64,000 bases of DNA, taken from positions 44,349-108,348 of the forward strand of contig JAGWVU010000013.1 of assembly GCA_018970725.1 (NCBI GenBank). Direction: 5' to 3'. Shown here in pieces: positions 27,040 to 35,625 of the stretch (position 1 is its first letter; each line of letters opens with the position of its first letter). Below the pieces are notes generated by a model. That model did not search any database and was not told the origin of the DNA. It saw only the letters and a program-made list of their open reading frames with translations. Made by a program: the position numbers and the translations under genes. Source of the DNA: Verrucomicrobiota bacterium (GTDB taxonomy: Bacteria; Verrucomicrobiota; Verrucomicrobiia; Verrucomicrobiales; DEV007).

Positions 27040-27687
27040 TCAGCCCCATTCTCCCGTCTTCACCCAACCCACGGCGCGGTGGACGAGTTCCGTGGCGTCG
27101 CGCAGGCCGAGCTTCTCCTTGATGTGGGCGCGGTGGGCTCCGATGGTCCGGACGCTGATGTGGAGCTTTCCGGCGATGTCGCGGCTGCCGTGGCCTTCGC
27201 CGATCATGCGGAAGATTTCCAATTCGCGGTCGGTCAGGCGGGTCACCGGGGAGTCCCCGCCCTTGCGTTGGTTGGAGAATTCCTCGAGGATTTTGGTGGA
27301 GACCTTGGGACTGACAAAGATGCCACCGCGGAGCACGGTGCGCACGGCTTCGATGAGGTTTTCCGGGGCTTCCTCCTTCATGACATAGCCGCGGGCACCG
27401 GCCTTGAGGACGCGGGCGGCGTAGAGGGATTCCTCGTGCATCGAGACCACGAGGATGCGCAGGTCAGGGTTGAGGGCTCTCAGATCCTTGATCAGTTCCA
27501 AACCGTTCTTGTCGGGCAGGCTGAGATCCGCGAGCACCAAGTCCGGCGGGTCGGTCAGGCAGATGGCGATGGCCTCGGCGGCGGTGCCGACATCCCCATG
27601 GATCCGGAGACCGGTTTCCAGACCGAGGAGTTGCACCAGCCCCTTGCGCATCAGGGGGTGGTCATCGACGATGAGCAGGCGATTCAT
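27040..27687 (-). CDS. NarL/FixJ-type response regulator
   Basis: This 215-residue two-domain regulator has a receiver domain MNRLLIVDDHPLMRKGLV with acidic pocket D8-D9, phosphoacceptor D54 in VLADLSLPD and Lys in VMKEEAPE, then a LuxR-type DNA-binding domain LTDRELEIFRMIGEGHGSR with HTH around SVRTIGAHRAHIKEKLG. It should be phosphorylated by the hybrid kinase just upstream, which has a HisKA_3 domain, the kinase type normally paired with NarL regulators. Its start overlaps the kinase stop by ATGA at 27684-27687. Last gene of a four-gene signalling operon; target genes unknown. Confidence 0.94.
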   Translation of the reverse strand: MNRLLIVDDHPLMRKGLVQLLGLETGLRIHGDVGTAAEAIAICLTDPPDLVLADLSLPDKNGLELIKDLRALNPDLRILVVSMHEESLYAARVLKAGARGYVMKEEAPENLIEAVRTVLRGGIFVSPKVSTKILEEFSNQRKGGDSPVTRLTDRELEIFRMIGEGHGSRDIAGKLHISVRTIGAHRAHIKEKLGLRDATELVHRAVGWVKTGEWG

Positions 27688-29057
27688 GGCGTGGCGATCG
27701 GTTCTTTCGCGGCGCAAGGGATCGTGACCCGGATTTCGGTGCCCGTTTCCGGCGAGGTCCGGATCTCGAGTTCGCCGCCCAGAATGCGGGCGCGGTGTTT
27801 CATGGTGACGAGCCCCATGCCGGAGGAACGCGCGTCGCTGGCGATGCCCTGGCCATCGTCCCGGATCACGAAGAGGAGGTGATCGCCTTCCATCCCGAGC
27901 CGGACTTCGATCCGGGCGGCGCCGGAGTGCCGGGCGGCGTTGCTCACCGCTTCCTGGGCGATCCGGTAGAGATGGACCGAGGTGGTTTCCGCCAGCGCGG
28001 GCCAATGGGCGCCATGGACGGTGCAAGCGACTCCAAAGGTGCGGGAAGTCCGGTCCACGAGTTCCTCGAGCGCCATCTGCAAACCTTCCATTTGGAGGAG
28101 GGAGGGAAAGAGGCCCCGGGCGATGTCGCGGGCGCGGGCGTTGGCTTCAGAAATGAGCGAGCCCAGGGAGTCGAGGGCTTCGCCTTGGGCGCACTCGCAT
28201 TCCGCGAGCCGTTTTCCAATGGCCTTGAGAAAGCAGCCCGCCCCGGCCAGTTGTTGGCAGAGATCATCGTGAATGTCCTGGCCGATGCGGCGTTGCTCGG
28301 CTTCCGCGGCCTCGCTCAGTTGTTGTTCCAAACGCACTTCAGGGGTGATGTCGTTGGCGCAGACGATGACGCGCCCTGCCGGGAGAAAGCGGAGGCGGAC
28401 CGCGAGGGCGATCTTTTCGCCGCAGGCCCTGGCACACCAGGTGGAAAACTCCGTTTGTTTGTCGGCCTCCCCCCGATTCCTGCCGGAAAGCGACCGGGTG
28501 ATGCCGGGGCAGATTTGCGAGGCGGTGGCGTCGATCGCCCGTGAAGCCGGCAGACCGAAGATCTGTTCCGCGCCCGCGTTCCAGGACCGGATGACGCCGG
28601 AGTCATCCACGAGGAAGACGGCATCGTGGACGTTGGCGAGGATTTCGGCCTGAAGTTGCAACTGGCTTTCGATGCGCCCGCGCTCGGCGGAATACCGGAT
28701 GGAGCGGCGCAGGGCGGCCTCGGAGTAGGCTGATTTGTCGAGGTAATCGAAGGCCCCGGCCCGCATCGCGGCCTGATCCAAATCACCGACACCGGCACCG
28801 GTGAGCATGATGACAGGGCGGTGCAGGCCATCCTCCCGGATCTGTTCGAGCAGCCGCAAGCCGCTCTCCGCGCCCAAGCGGTAGTCCAGCAGATAGACGT
28901 CATGCCCGCCGCGGCGCAAGGCCTTGAGCCCGTCCTCGAAGGTGCGGACCCAGGAGAGGTGGAATTCGCCCTGGTCCGATGCGGCGAGGTAGGAATCGAT
29001 CAGCACGAATTCGTCCTCGTCGTCGTCGATCAGGAGCACTTCGGTGGGGTCGGACAT
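27684..29057 (-). CDS. hybrid histidine kinase: receiver-PAS-HisKA_3-HATPase
   Basis: This 457-residue soluble kinase has an N-terminal receiver domain (acidic D11-D13, phosphoacceptor D58 in YLLDYRLG), a PAS domain (about 133-245, AILANVHDAVFLVDDSGVIR), a HisKA_3 dimerisation domain with phospho-His at about 263 (IGQDIHDDLCQQLAGAG) and a C-terminal HATPase_c domain (FVIRDDGQGIASDARSSGMG). The receiver at the N-terminus means it can be controlled by another kinase. No membrane segments, so the signal is cytoplasmic or arrives by phosphotransfer. It is 15 bases from the single-domain receiver gene upstream and overlaps the NarL regulator gene downstream. Confidence 0.93.
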   Translation of the reverse strand: MSDPTEVLLIDDDEDEFVLIDSYLAASDQGEFHLSWVRTFEDGLKALRRGGHDVYLLDYRLGAESGLRLLEQIREDGLHRPVIMLTGAGVGDLDQAAMRAGAFDYLDKSAYSEAALRRSIRYSAERGRIESQLQLQAEILANVHDAVFLVDDSGVIRSWNAGAEQIFGLPASRAIDATASQICPGITRSLSGRNRGEADKQTEFSTWCARACGEKIALAVRLRFLPAGRVIVCANDITPEVRLEQQLSEAAEAEQRRIGQDIHDDLCQQLAGAGCFLKAIGKRLAECECAQGEALDSLGSLISEANARARDIARGLFPSLLQMEGLQMALEELVDRTSRTFGVACTVHGAHWPALAETTSVHLYRIAQEAVSNAARHSGAARIEVRLGMEGDHLLFVIRDDGQGIASDARSSGMGLVTMKHRARILGGELEIRTSPETGTEIRVTIPCAAKEPIATP

Positions 29058-29072
29058 GGCGGGCGTTTCCGG

Positions 29073-29494
<422 letters not shown>

Positions 29495-29498
<4 letters not shown>

Positions 29499-30637
29499 GG
29501 GGCGGGGGAGCCGGGTTGTTGGAGGGGAAGATCCAGGACAAAGGTGGCCCCGACCCCGGGTTCGCCAAGGGCGGTGATGGTGCCGTGGTGCAGTTCCACG
29601 ATCTTGCGGCAGATCGCGAGCCCCACCCCGGTGCCTTCGTATTCGTTGCGACCGTGGAGCCGTTGGAAAATCCCGAAGACCCGTTCCGCGTAGCGCGGTT
29701 CGAAGCCGATGCCGTGATCCCGGAACTCGAGGCGCACCCGGCCGGGCGTGGGGGAGGTTGCGGTCACCACGAGGCGGGGCGGTTGGCCGGGTTGATGGAA
29801 CTTCAAGGCGTTGCCGACCAGATTCTGGAAGAGCTGGCCCATCTGGGAACGATCCGCCTGGATGAGGGGCAGCGACTGGGTGCGCTCGATGACGGCCCCG
29901 GTTTCACCGATCCCGATCTCCAGATCCTCGAGCACCGTGTCGAGGACTTCGTTGAGGTCGACGTCTCCGGCGGGCAACCGGTGCATCGAGACCCGGGAAA
30001 AGGCGAGAAGATCCTCGATCAGGCCCTGCATGCGGTGGCTGGCGTCGGTCATCCGCTGGAGGTAATCGCGGCCTCTCTCGTCCAAGGCTTCCTCGCAATG
30101 CTTGCGGAGCCGGTCGCCGAACGCGGTGATCTTGCGGAGCGGTTCCCGGAGATCATGGGAAGCCACGTGGGCGAAGTTCCGCAGGTCCGCGTTGCTGCGC
30201 TCCAGTTCGGCGGCGTAGCGGCGCAGTTCGTTCTCCGTCCGGGTGCGTTCCGTGGTGTCGACGATCGAGCTGACGACCAGCATCCCGGTGGGGGATCTCA
30301 CCGGGGTGAGACCGATTTCGACCGGAAATTCCGAGCCATCCTTGCGGCGGGCCCGGAGGTCGCGACCGATGCCCATGGCCCTTTGGCTGGGGCTCTGGGA
30401 GAACTCCTCACGGTGCCGGACGTGAGCCGGGCGGAGCCGCTCTGGCACCAAATCCTCGATCCGGAGACCGATGAATTCCTGCCGTTCGTAGCCGAACATT
30501 TTTTCCGCCTGCCGGTTCACCAATACGACGGTTCCGCTTTCGTCGATGACGACGATCCCATTCGGAGCGGCTTCGAAGACGAGGCGGAACACTTCGTCGT
30601 GGTCGTTCAAGCTCCCCGGGGGACCGGCATGGGACAT
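29495..30637 (-). CDS. PAS-domain histidine kinase, phytochrome-like HisKA
   Basis: This 380-residue soluble kinase has a PAS domain (18-130: VFEAAPNGIVVIDESG, RARRKDGSEFPVEIGL), a HisKA domain with phospho-His161 (VASHDLREPLRKITAFG) and HATPase_c motifs (FQNLVGNALKF N-box, DHGIGFEPRYAERVFGIFQR G1/F region, GTGVGLAICRKIV G2). The VASHDLREPLRKI sequence is that of phytochrome-like kinases that act through Rcp1-type receivers. No membrane segments or chromophore GAF domain are present, so the stimulus may be redox or a bound ligand. First gene of the four-gene operon; it overlaps the receiver gene by ATGA. It is divergent from the secreted protein at 30862. Confidence 0.92.
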
Positions 30638-30861
30638 CCCAGTTCCATATCACCCTGTCGGGGAGGCGTCATCTGGTTTCCGTCGGGGAATGCGCGGTGG
30701 GATCGTCGGGCGCTCATGCGAATCGGCACGATGGGTTGGCGAATGGAACCCGGGGAGGCGGCGGGTTCACCGCGCATTTTGGCGGAAAGAAGGCATGGGG
30801 TGCGGAGTCCGGCCCATTCCTTGCTTGCGGGGGAGCATGGAATCGGGCTACCTTCGAGCCG

Positions 30862-31800
30862 ATGAAGTTCCGCAGCCACCTCGCCATTGCCCTGGCCACC
30901 CTCTTTCCCGGAGGCCCCTTGGTTCAGACCGGTTTCGCGGAGAACGAGGCGATGCGGAAGGACGAGATCGCCCGGATTTTCGCGGATGCCGTGGCCAAGG
31001 CCTCCCGTCCGCGCGGGCCGGAGTTGGACCGGGGCCGGGGTTTGATCGCGTTCGATGCCAAGCACGCCACGTATGAGAAGGGGCCGCACTGGGGGCGCTG
31101 GCGCTGGCCCGAGTTCACCGGGGACCGCTGGGGGATGTATCAGGTGGAAGTCACCTATGTCTCCGTGGTCACCCGGATGGGGATGCAATTCTCCATCGGG
31201 GAGCACAAGGCCAAGGGATACCTTCCCCAGACCGGTTCCATGGAAACGGAAAAAACGGTGGTGCTCGACCGCGTTTACGTTCCGGACACCAAGACCTACG
31301 CGGTGAGCGCGCTGACGGGGGATGACAGCAACAATGACACCTTCCGCCTGCTCCGGGTCGATCTCCGTCCCGCTCCGGAGGGGGACGGGGTGGCGCAGGA
31401 TTTCGACGGAGGGATCATCCTGCCCGCGAACAAGGCCACCACGTTCTCGCGCCGGATGCGTTTTGAGCCCAAGCCGGAGAAAAATTGCCTCGGGTTTTGG
31501 ACGGAAACCGGCGACTGGGCGGAATGGCTCTTCTCGGTGCACGAGGGAGGCCGCTTCACGGTGCAACTGCACCATGGGTGCGGTCCGGGGAACGGGGGAA
31601 GCGAGGTTGAAGTGTGGATCAACGACAAAAAGCATGCCTTCACGGTGGCCGATACCGGGGGTTTCCAGTCTTGGAAGGCGGTTGACCTCGGGGTAGTGGA
31701 GCTGACGGAGGGGGATCACCGCGTGGTCATCACGCCCGTCTCCAAGGCCAAGTCGGCGGTGCTCGATGTCCAAAAACTCGTCCTCGTTCCCCAAGGTTGA
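30862..31800 (+). CDS. secreted beta-sandwich protein of unknown function
   Basis: ATG 30862 gives a 312-residue protein that starts MKFRSHLAIALATLFPGG, a signal peptide ending near residues 26-27. Two similar beta-sandwich halves can be seen: HWGRWRWPEFTGDRWGMYQVEVTY in the first and ETGDWAEWLFSVHEGGRFTV in the second. Both include a Trp-rich strand followed by a carbohydrate-module-like core that ends HRVVITPVSKAKSAVLDV. This pattern recalls family 6/35-like carbohydrate-binding modules or the C-terminal domain of fucosidases, but no catalytic site is seen. The following hisB gene begins within a few bases, so the two may share a transcript even though their functions look unrelated. Confidence 0.75.
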   Translation: MKFRSHLAIALATLFPGGPLVQTGFAENEAMRKDEIARIFADAVAKASRPRGPELDRGRGLIAFDAKHATYEKGPHWGRWRWPEFTGDRWGMYQVEVTYVSVVTRMGMQFSIGEHKAKGYLPQTGSMETEKTVVLDRVYVPDTKTYAVSALTGDDSNNDTFRLLRVDLRPAPEGDGVAQDFDGGIILPANKATTFSRRMRFEPKPEKNCLGFWTETGDWAEWLFSVHEGGRFTVQLHHGCGPGNGGSEVEVWINDKKHAFTVADTGGFQSWKAVDLGVVELTEGDHRVVITPVSKAKSAVLDVQKLVLVPQG

Positions 31801-31805
31801 ATCCC

Positions 31806-32396
31806 ATGCGCACCAGCCGGATCGAGCGGGCCACCGCGGAAACGCGGATTGAAGTCGAGGTGAATCTGGACGGGACCGGCCGGGCCGATCTGGCCACGGG
31901 GATCGGTTTCTTCGATCACATGCTCGACCTCTTTGCCAAGCACAGCCTCATCGACCTCCGGGTGAAGGCGGACGGTGATCTCCACGTGGACGGGCACCAT
32001 ACCGTCGAGGACGTCGGCCTCGCGCTCGGCAAGGCCGTCCTCCAAGCGCTCGGGGAAAAGCGGGGCATCCGCCGTTATGGCTTTTTCGTCCTGCCCATGG
32101 ACGAGGCCCGCGTGACCACGGCGGTCGACTTCGGCGGTCGTCCCCTGTTCGTTTGGGAGGTGGATCTCCCCTTTGAAATGCTCGGCGGATTCAGCTCCCC
32201 GCTCGCGGAAGAATTCTGGCGCGCCTTTGCCCATGCCTCCCTGGCCAACCTCCACGTCACCCTGAACCGGGGCGGGAACGGGCACCACGTGATCGAAGCC
32301 ATTTTCAAGGGCACCGCCCGCGCCATCCGGGCCGCGGTGGAATTGGATCCGCGGAGTGACGCCATCCCCTCCACCAAAGGCACGCTGACCGCGTGA
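31806..32396 (+). CDS. hisB: imidazoleglycerol-phosphate dehydratase
   Basis: This 196-residue enzyme of histidine biosynthesis converts imidazole glycerol phosphate to imidazole acetol phosphate with Mn2+. Both halves of the duplicated fold show the metal-binding signatures: GIGFFDHMLDLFAKHS (about 37-52), DGHHTVEDVGLALG (about 62-75), and HASLANLHVTLNRGGNGHHVIEAIFKG in the second half. ATG 31806 is used; a TTG at 31797 overlaps the stop of the previous gene and would add three residues. It is a stand-alone monofunctional form, without the phosphatase domain of E. coli HisB. No other his gene is in the window. Confidence 0.96.
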   Translation: MRTSRIERATAETRIEVEVNLDGTGRADLATGIGFFDHMLDLFAKHSLIDLRVKADGDLHVDGHHTVEDVGLALGKAVLQALGEKRGIRRYGFFVLPMDEARVTTAVDFGGRPLFVWEVDLPFEMLGGFSSPLAEEFWRAFAHASLANLHVTLNRGGNGHHVIEAIFKGTARAIRAAVELDPRSDAIPSTKGTLTA

Positions 32397-32405
32397 GCGA
32401 CCCCT

Positions 32406-35147
32406 TCAAGGTGATTTCCGCAGGTAGGCAAAGAGGTCGCCCAGTTCCGCGTCCGAGAGCCCGCCGAGGAGACCTTCGGGCATGAGCGAGACCGGAAGCG
32501 CCTGCAGCGTTTCGATTCCCCCGCGGTCGAGCACGGTGAGTTGGTTGGCGACGTCTTTCAGGGTGACCGTCTCCGGGCTCTGCTCCGCCATCATGCCGAT
32601 GACTTGGCGACCGTCCTTCATCCGGGCCACATAACTCTGATATTCCTCACGGATTTCGAGGGAGGGATCGATGATGGCGGGGAGCCAGAAGTCCGGGTTC
32701 CCGCGTTCATAGCCGGTCAGTTCGGGACCGATGGCCCCGCCCGTCCCGAAGAGGCGATGGCAGATGACGCAGCGCGCCGCGAAGAGGGCCTGGCCGCGGG
32801 CCGCATCTCCGGTGCCCGCCTGAATCACGCCCCGGATCCGGTTGACCTCCGCCAGTTTTTCCGGGGACGACACCTTGCCGGCCTTGCCGAAATGCTTCTC
32901 CACCAAGGCCCGGATGGCCGGGTCGTCGTATTGCCGGAGTTGTTGCACCACATCCGCGCCGATCTCATCCGCCCGGACGAACCAACGGTCGATCTCTCCG
33001 AGCAACTCCCGCGCCCAGGCAGGACGCATGGCCAGGACCCGGTTGGCCGTGGCGCGGACATCGTTCTCCGCGGAAATGGCGGATTGATAGCCGTCGAGCA
33101 CGGTCCGGGCGATTTTCGGTTCCTCGTAGCGAGCCAACTGGCGCAAGGCGACCCGCTGGATGGCGGGTTCCCGGTCCCGGATCAGGGTCAGGAGGATCGG
33201 CAGAAGGCGCGGCTCGCCCGTTTCGGCCAGGGTTTCAATGACCGCGGCCCGTTCTCCCAGATCCGCCTGGGAATCGGTCGCGAGTTTGAGGGCCGTGTCC
33301 TTCGCCTTGGCGTCGCCCTGGCGCAACGAGAGGAGCAGGGCGGAGGATTGGCCGGAGCCCCGGTTCCGGGCGAGCGCCTCCTGGAGTTTGGGGGGCAAGG
33401 CGGGAAGCGGTCGCCCTTGGAACGCCTGGTTCAAGCCGGTGAGCAAGCGCTGCCGTGAACCATCGTCCGGAGCGAGGGTGAGGAGACGGGCGCACCGCTC
33501 GAAGTTCGTCGCCCCGCCGGCGGCGGCGTAGCGCCGCGCGATTCGTTGCACCAGATGTTCCCGGACCATCGGGAGCGACCAGAACGCGGGGTCGGAGAAC
33601 CAAGCCTCGATCCGGCTCCAACCGGTTTCGGCGTGGGCTTCGAGCGCCCACCAGATGAGGAGCGGCAGGTGGGGGTCCGCGACGTCCTCGTCATGGCGGA
33701 TCAGCCGGTCCAGAACGGGCAGGGCCTGTTCCAGCGGCGCGCGTTTGGCCAGAGCCGCTTCTTTGGCCCTTTGCTGCACCGGGGTATCCGCCGGAGCTTT
33801 CCACGGGGACCGCTTGACCTCTCCGTCCGGCCGGATGCGGTAGATGCGACCGCTCTCCTTGTGCCAGTCATCGACCGGGCGGACATGGCTGAGGCGGGAA
33901 TCATACCAGTCCGCCAGGTAGAGGAAGCCATCCGGGCCGGTGCCAATCCAGACGGGCCGGAACCAACGGTCCGCGGTTTGCAGGAGCGGTTCCTCGTCCA
34001 CCGTGCGGAAGGTGGATCCGTCCGGAAGCAAGCGGCTCACCCAGACGATGTTGTGCAGCGCGTTGGCGGCGATGATCCGGCCCTGCAATTCCGGCATGGC
34101 GGCGGCCTCGTAAAGACAAAAGGCTTGGGGAAAGCGGCGATCGTCGCCCTCGTGACGCATGTGTTCGATGTAGCCGAACGCATACGGATTGGTCAGGGGA
34201 CCGTGCTTGCCCCAGTTCTTCACCCCGTAGGCACCTTGCGGATAATACATGCCGCGGGTTTTGCCCCCGTTCGTGCCGGAAAAGACGCGGCCGGTGGAGT
34301 CGATGGCGAGGCTGAAGGTATTGCCACCGCCCTCGGCATAAATTTCGAAGACCTTCGTGCCGGGATGATACCTCCAGATGCATTGCCCCTGCCATTTCAC
34401 ATGGGAGGAAACGGCGGAACTGACATCGCCGGTGGTGGTGCTGCCATTGGCTCCGTAAAGCCAGCCGTCCGGTCCCCAGGTGAGGCTGCTCGCCACCGCG
34501 TGGGTGTCTTCCAGACCGAATCCGGAGAGGTGCACCTCCGGCGGCGCGTCGGGAACATCGTCGCCATTCGCGTCCGGATAAAAGAGGAGGTAAGGCGGAT
34601 TCAATACCCAGATCCCGCCCGGTCCGGGCTGCACCGCCGTGGCGATGTTCAACCCCGTGATCACATCCTTGCGCCGCTCAAAGGTGCCGTCCCTGTCCCC
34701 GTCCTCCAGCACCGTGATTTTGTCCAACCCCGGCGTGCCCTGGGGGGGCGGGAGCGGCACCTTGTCGAAGACGGCGCGCAAGTGTTGGTCGTAACGCACC
34801 ACCTTGAGGCCGGCGGGAAACTGGTATTGGCGGTATTGCACCACCCAGAGCCGGCCCCGGGCATCGAATGTGCAAAAGAGCGGCTGGGTGATTTCCGGTT
34901 CGGCGGCAACGAGCTCGATCCGGTAGCCCTTGCGGACGGTGAATTTTTTCAGGGCCTCCGCGGCCGGGGTGGGCGCGGAGTCATCCTTCAACTGGCCGCG
35001 CCCGCCGAAGGTGCGGATGATTTCCTCCACTTGCGGGTTGGCGGCCACCGAGACATCCGCGTCGGGATTGGCCTTGGACGGCGGGGTCGGTGCCGCCGCC
35101 CCGAGGACAAGGGGCAGGGCGAGAAGGAACAACGGAAGGCGGCGCAT
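32406..35147 (-). CDS. PVC-type propeller dehydrogenase with HEAT repeats and cytochrome c domain
   Basis: This 913-residue secreted protein begins MRRLPLFLLALPLVLGAAAP (signal peptide). A beta-propeller follows (about 60-440) that opens YRIELVAAEPEITQPLFCTF and carries FDARGRLWVVQYRQYQFPAG and GPDGWLYGANGSTTTGD. Next is a helical HEAT-like region (about 450-760), then a C-terminal cytochrome c domain with CVICH near residue 792 and EIREEYQSYVA. This is the architecture annotated as PVC-type membrane-bound dehydrogenase/heme-binding protein. The sugar or alcohol substrate is unknown. The gene is convergent with hisB (9 bases between the stops). The PhnA-like gene lies 67 bases upstream. Confidence 0.91.
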   Translation of the reverse strand: MRRLPLFLLALPLVLGAAAPTPPSKANPDADVSVAANPQVEEIIRTFGGRGQLKDDSAPTPAAEALKKFTVRKGYRIELVAAEPEITQPLFCTFDARGRLWVVQYRQYQFPAGLKVVRYDQHLRAVFDKVPLPPPQGTPGLDKITVLEDGDRDGTFERRKDVITGLNIATAVQPGPGGIWVLNPPYLLFYPDANGDDVPDAPPEVHLSGFGLEDTHAVASSLTWGPDGWLYGANGSTTTGDVSSAVSSHVKWQGQCIWRYHPGTKVFEIYAEGGGNTFSLAIDSTGRVFSGTNGGKTRGMYYPQGAYGVKNWGKHGPLTNPYAFGYIEHMRHEGDDRRFPQAFCLYEAAAMPELQGRIIAANALHNIVWVSRLLPDGSTFRTVDEEPLLQTADRWFRPVWIGTGPDGFLYLADWYDSRLSHVRPVDDWHKESGRIYRIRPDGEVKRSPWKAPADTPVQQRAKEAALAKRAPLEQALPVLDRLIRHDEDVADPHLPLLIWWALEAHAETGWSRIEAWFSDPAFWSLPMVREHLVQRIARRYAAAGGATNFERCARLLTLAPDDGSRQRLLTGLNQAFQGRPLPALPPKLQEALARNRGSGQSSALLLSLRQGDAKAKDTALKLATDSQADLGERAAVIETLAETGEPRLLPILLTLIRDREPAIQRVALRQLARYEEPKIARTVLDGYQSAISAENDVRATANRVLAMRPAWARELLGEIDRWFVRADEIGADVVQQLRQYDDPAIRALVEKHFGKAGKVSSPEKLAEVNRIRGVIQAGTGDAARGQALFAARCVICHRLFGTGGAIGPELTGYERGNPDFWLPAIIDPSLEIREEYQSYVARMKDGRQVIGMMAEQSPETVTLKDVANQLTVLDRGGIETLQALPVSLMPEGLLGGLSDAELGDLFAYLRKSP

Positions 35148-35214
35148 GATCGGAGGAAGATGACGGATTCACCACGCGCAGGGCAAGGCCGGATTTATCA
35201 CCCGATGCAGGACT

Positions 35215-35625
35215 TTACGCCTTGGCGGCCCACTCGAGGATCTCTTCTTCGAGATACGCCTCCTCCAAGGTTTCCCGGGCCCAATCCGCTTCCCTGGCGA
35301 GCCGTTGCAGCAGACGGACCACGCCGACGCGCACCGCCGGGGCCTCGTTCCAAAGGGTCTCGGTGAGCACGCGCCAGCGCTTCGCATCGAGCGGGGCGGA
35401 GGGATCCAAGAGAGCGGCGTCGCAACCCGCGCAGACCAGGATCACGTGGGCGAAGTCCGGCTCCCGGGGGGCGGGAGCCACCTCGTGGATGCGGAGCGGG
35501 ACTCCGGACGCCTGGCAGATCTCGCACTTCGATTTGGCCCGCCGGGCCAGATCCTTGCCGAGCAGGGAGAGGGCTTGGAGCCGTTCCTGATGAGAGTCGA
35601 AGCCGCGGGCCATCCGGTGGGTCAC
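35215..35625 (-). CDS. PhnA-like zinc-ribbon protein
   Basis: This 136-residue protein has an N-terminal zinc-ribbon: CEIC at residues 34-37 and CAGC at about 66-69, with an intervening ASGVPLRIHEVAPAP segment. The rest is helical and ends LEEAYLEEEILEWAAKA. This organisation matches PhnA-related proteins. PhnA itself is misnamed for phosphonate use and has no confirmed role in this group. The start overlaps the stop of the upstream PVC-type dehydrogenase by ATGA (35622-35625), so it is translationally coupled to it; a second start, MARGFDSHQ, lies four codons further in. Cytoplasmic, as no signal is present. Confidence 0.75.
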   Translation of the reverse strand: MTHRMARGFDSHQERLQALSLLGKDLARRAKSKCEICQASGVPLRIHEVAPAPREPDFAHVILVCAGCDAALLDPSAPLDAKRWRVLTETLWNEAPAVRVGVVRLLQRLAREADWARETLEEAYLEEEILEWAAKA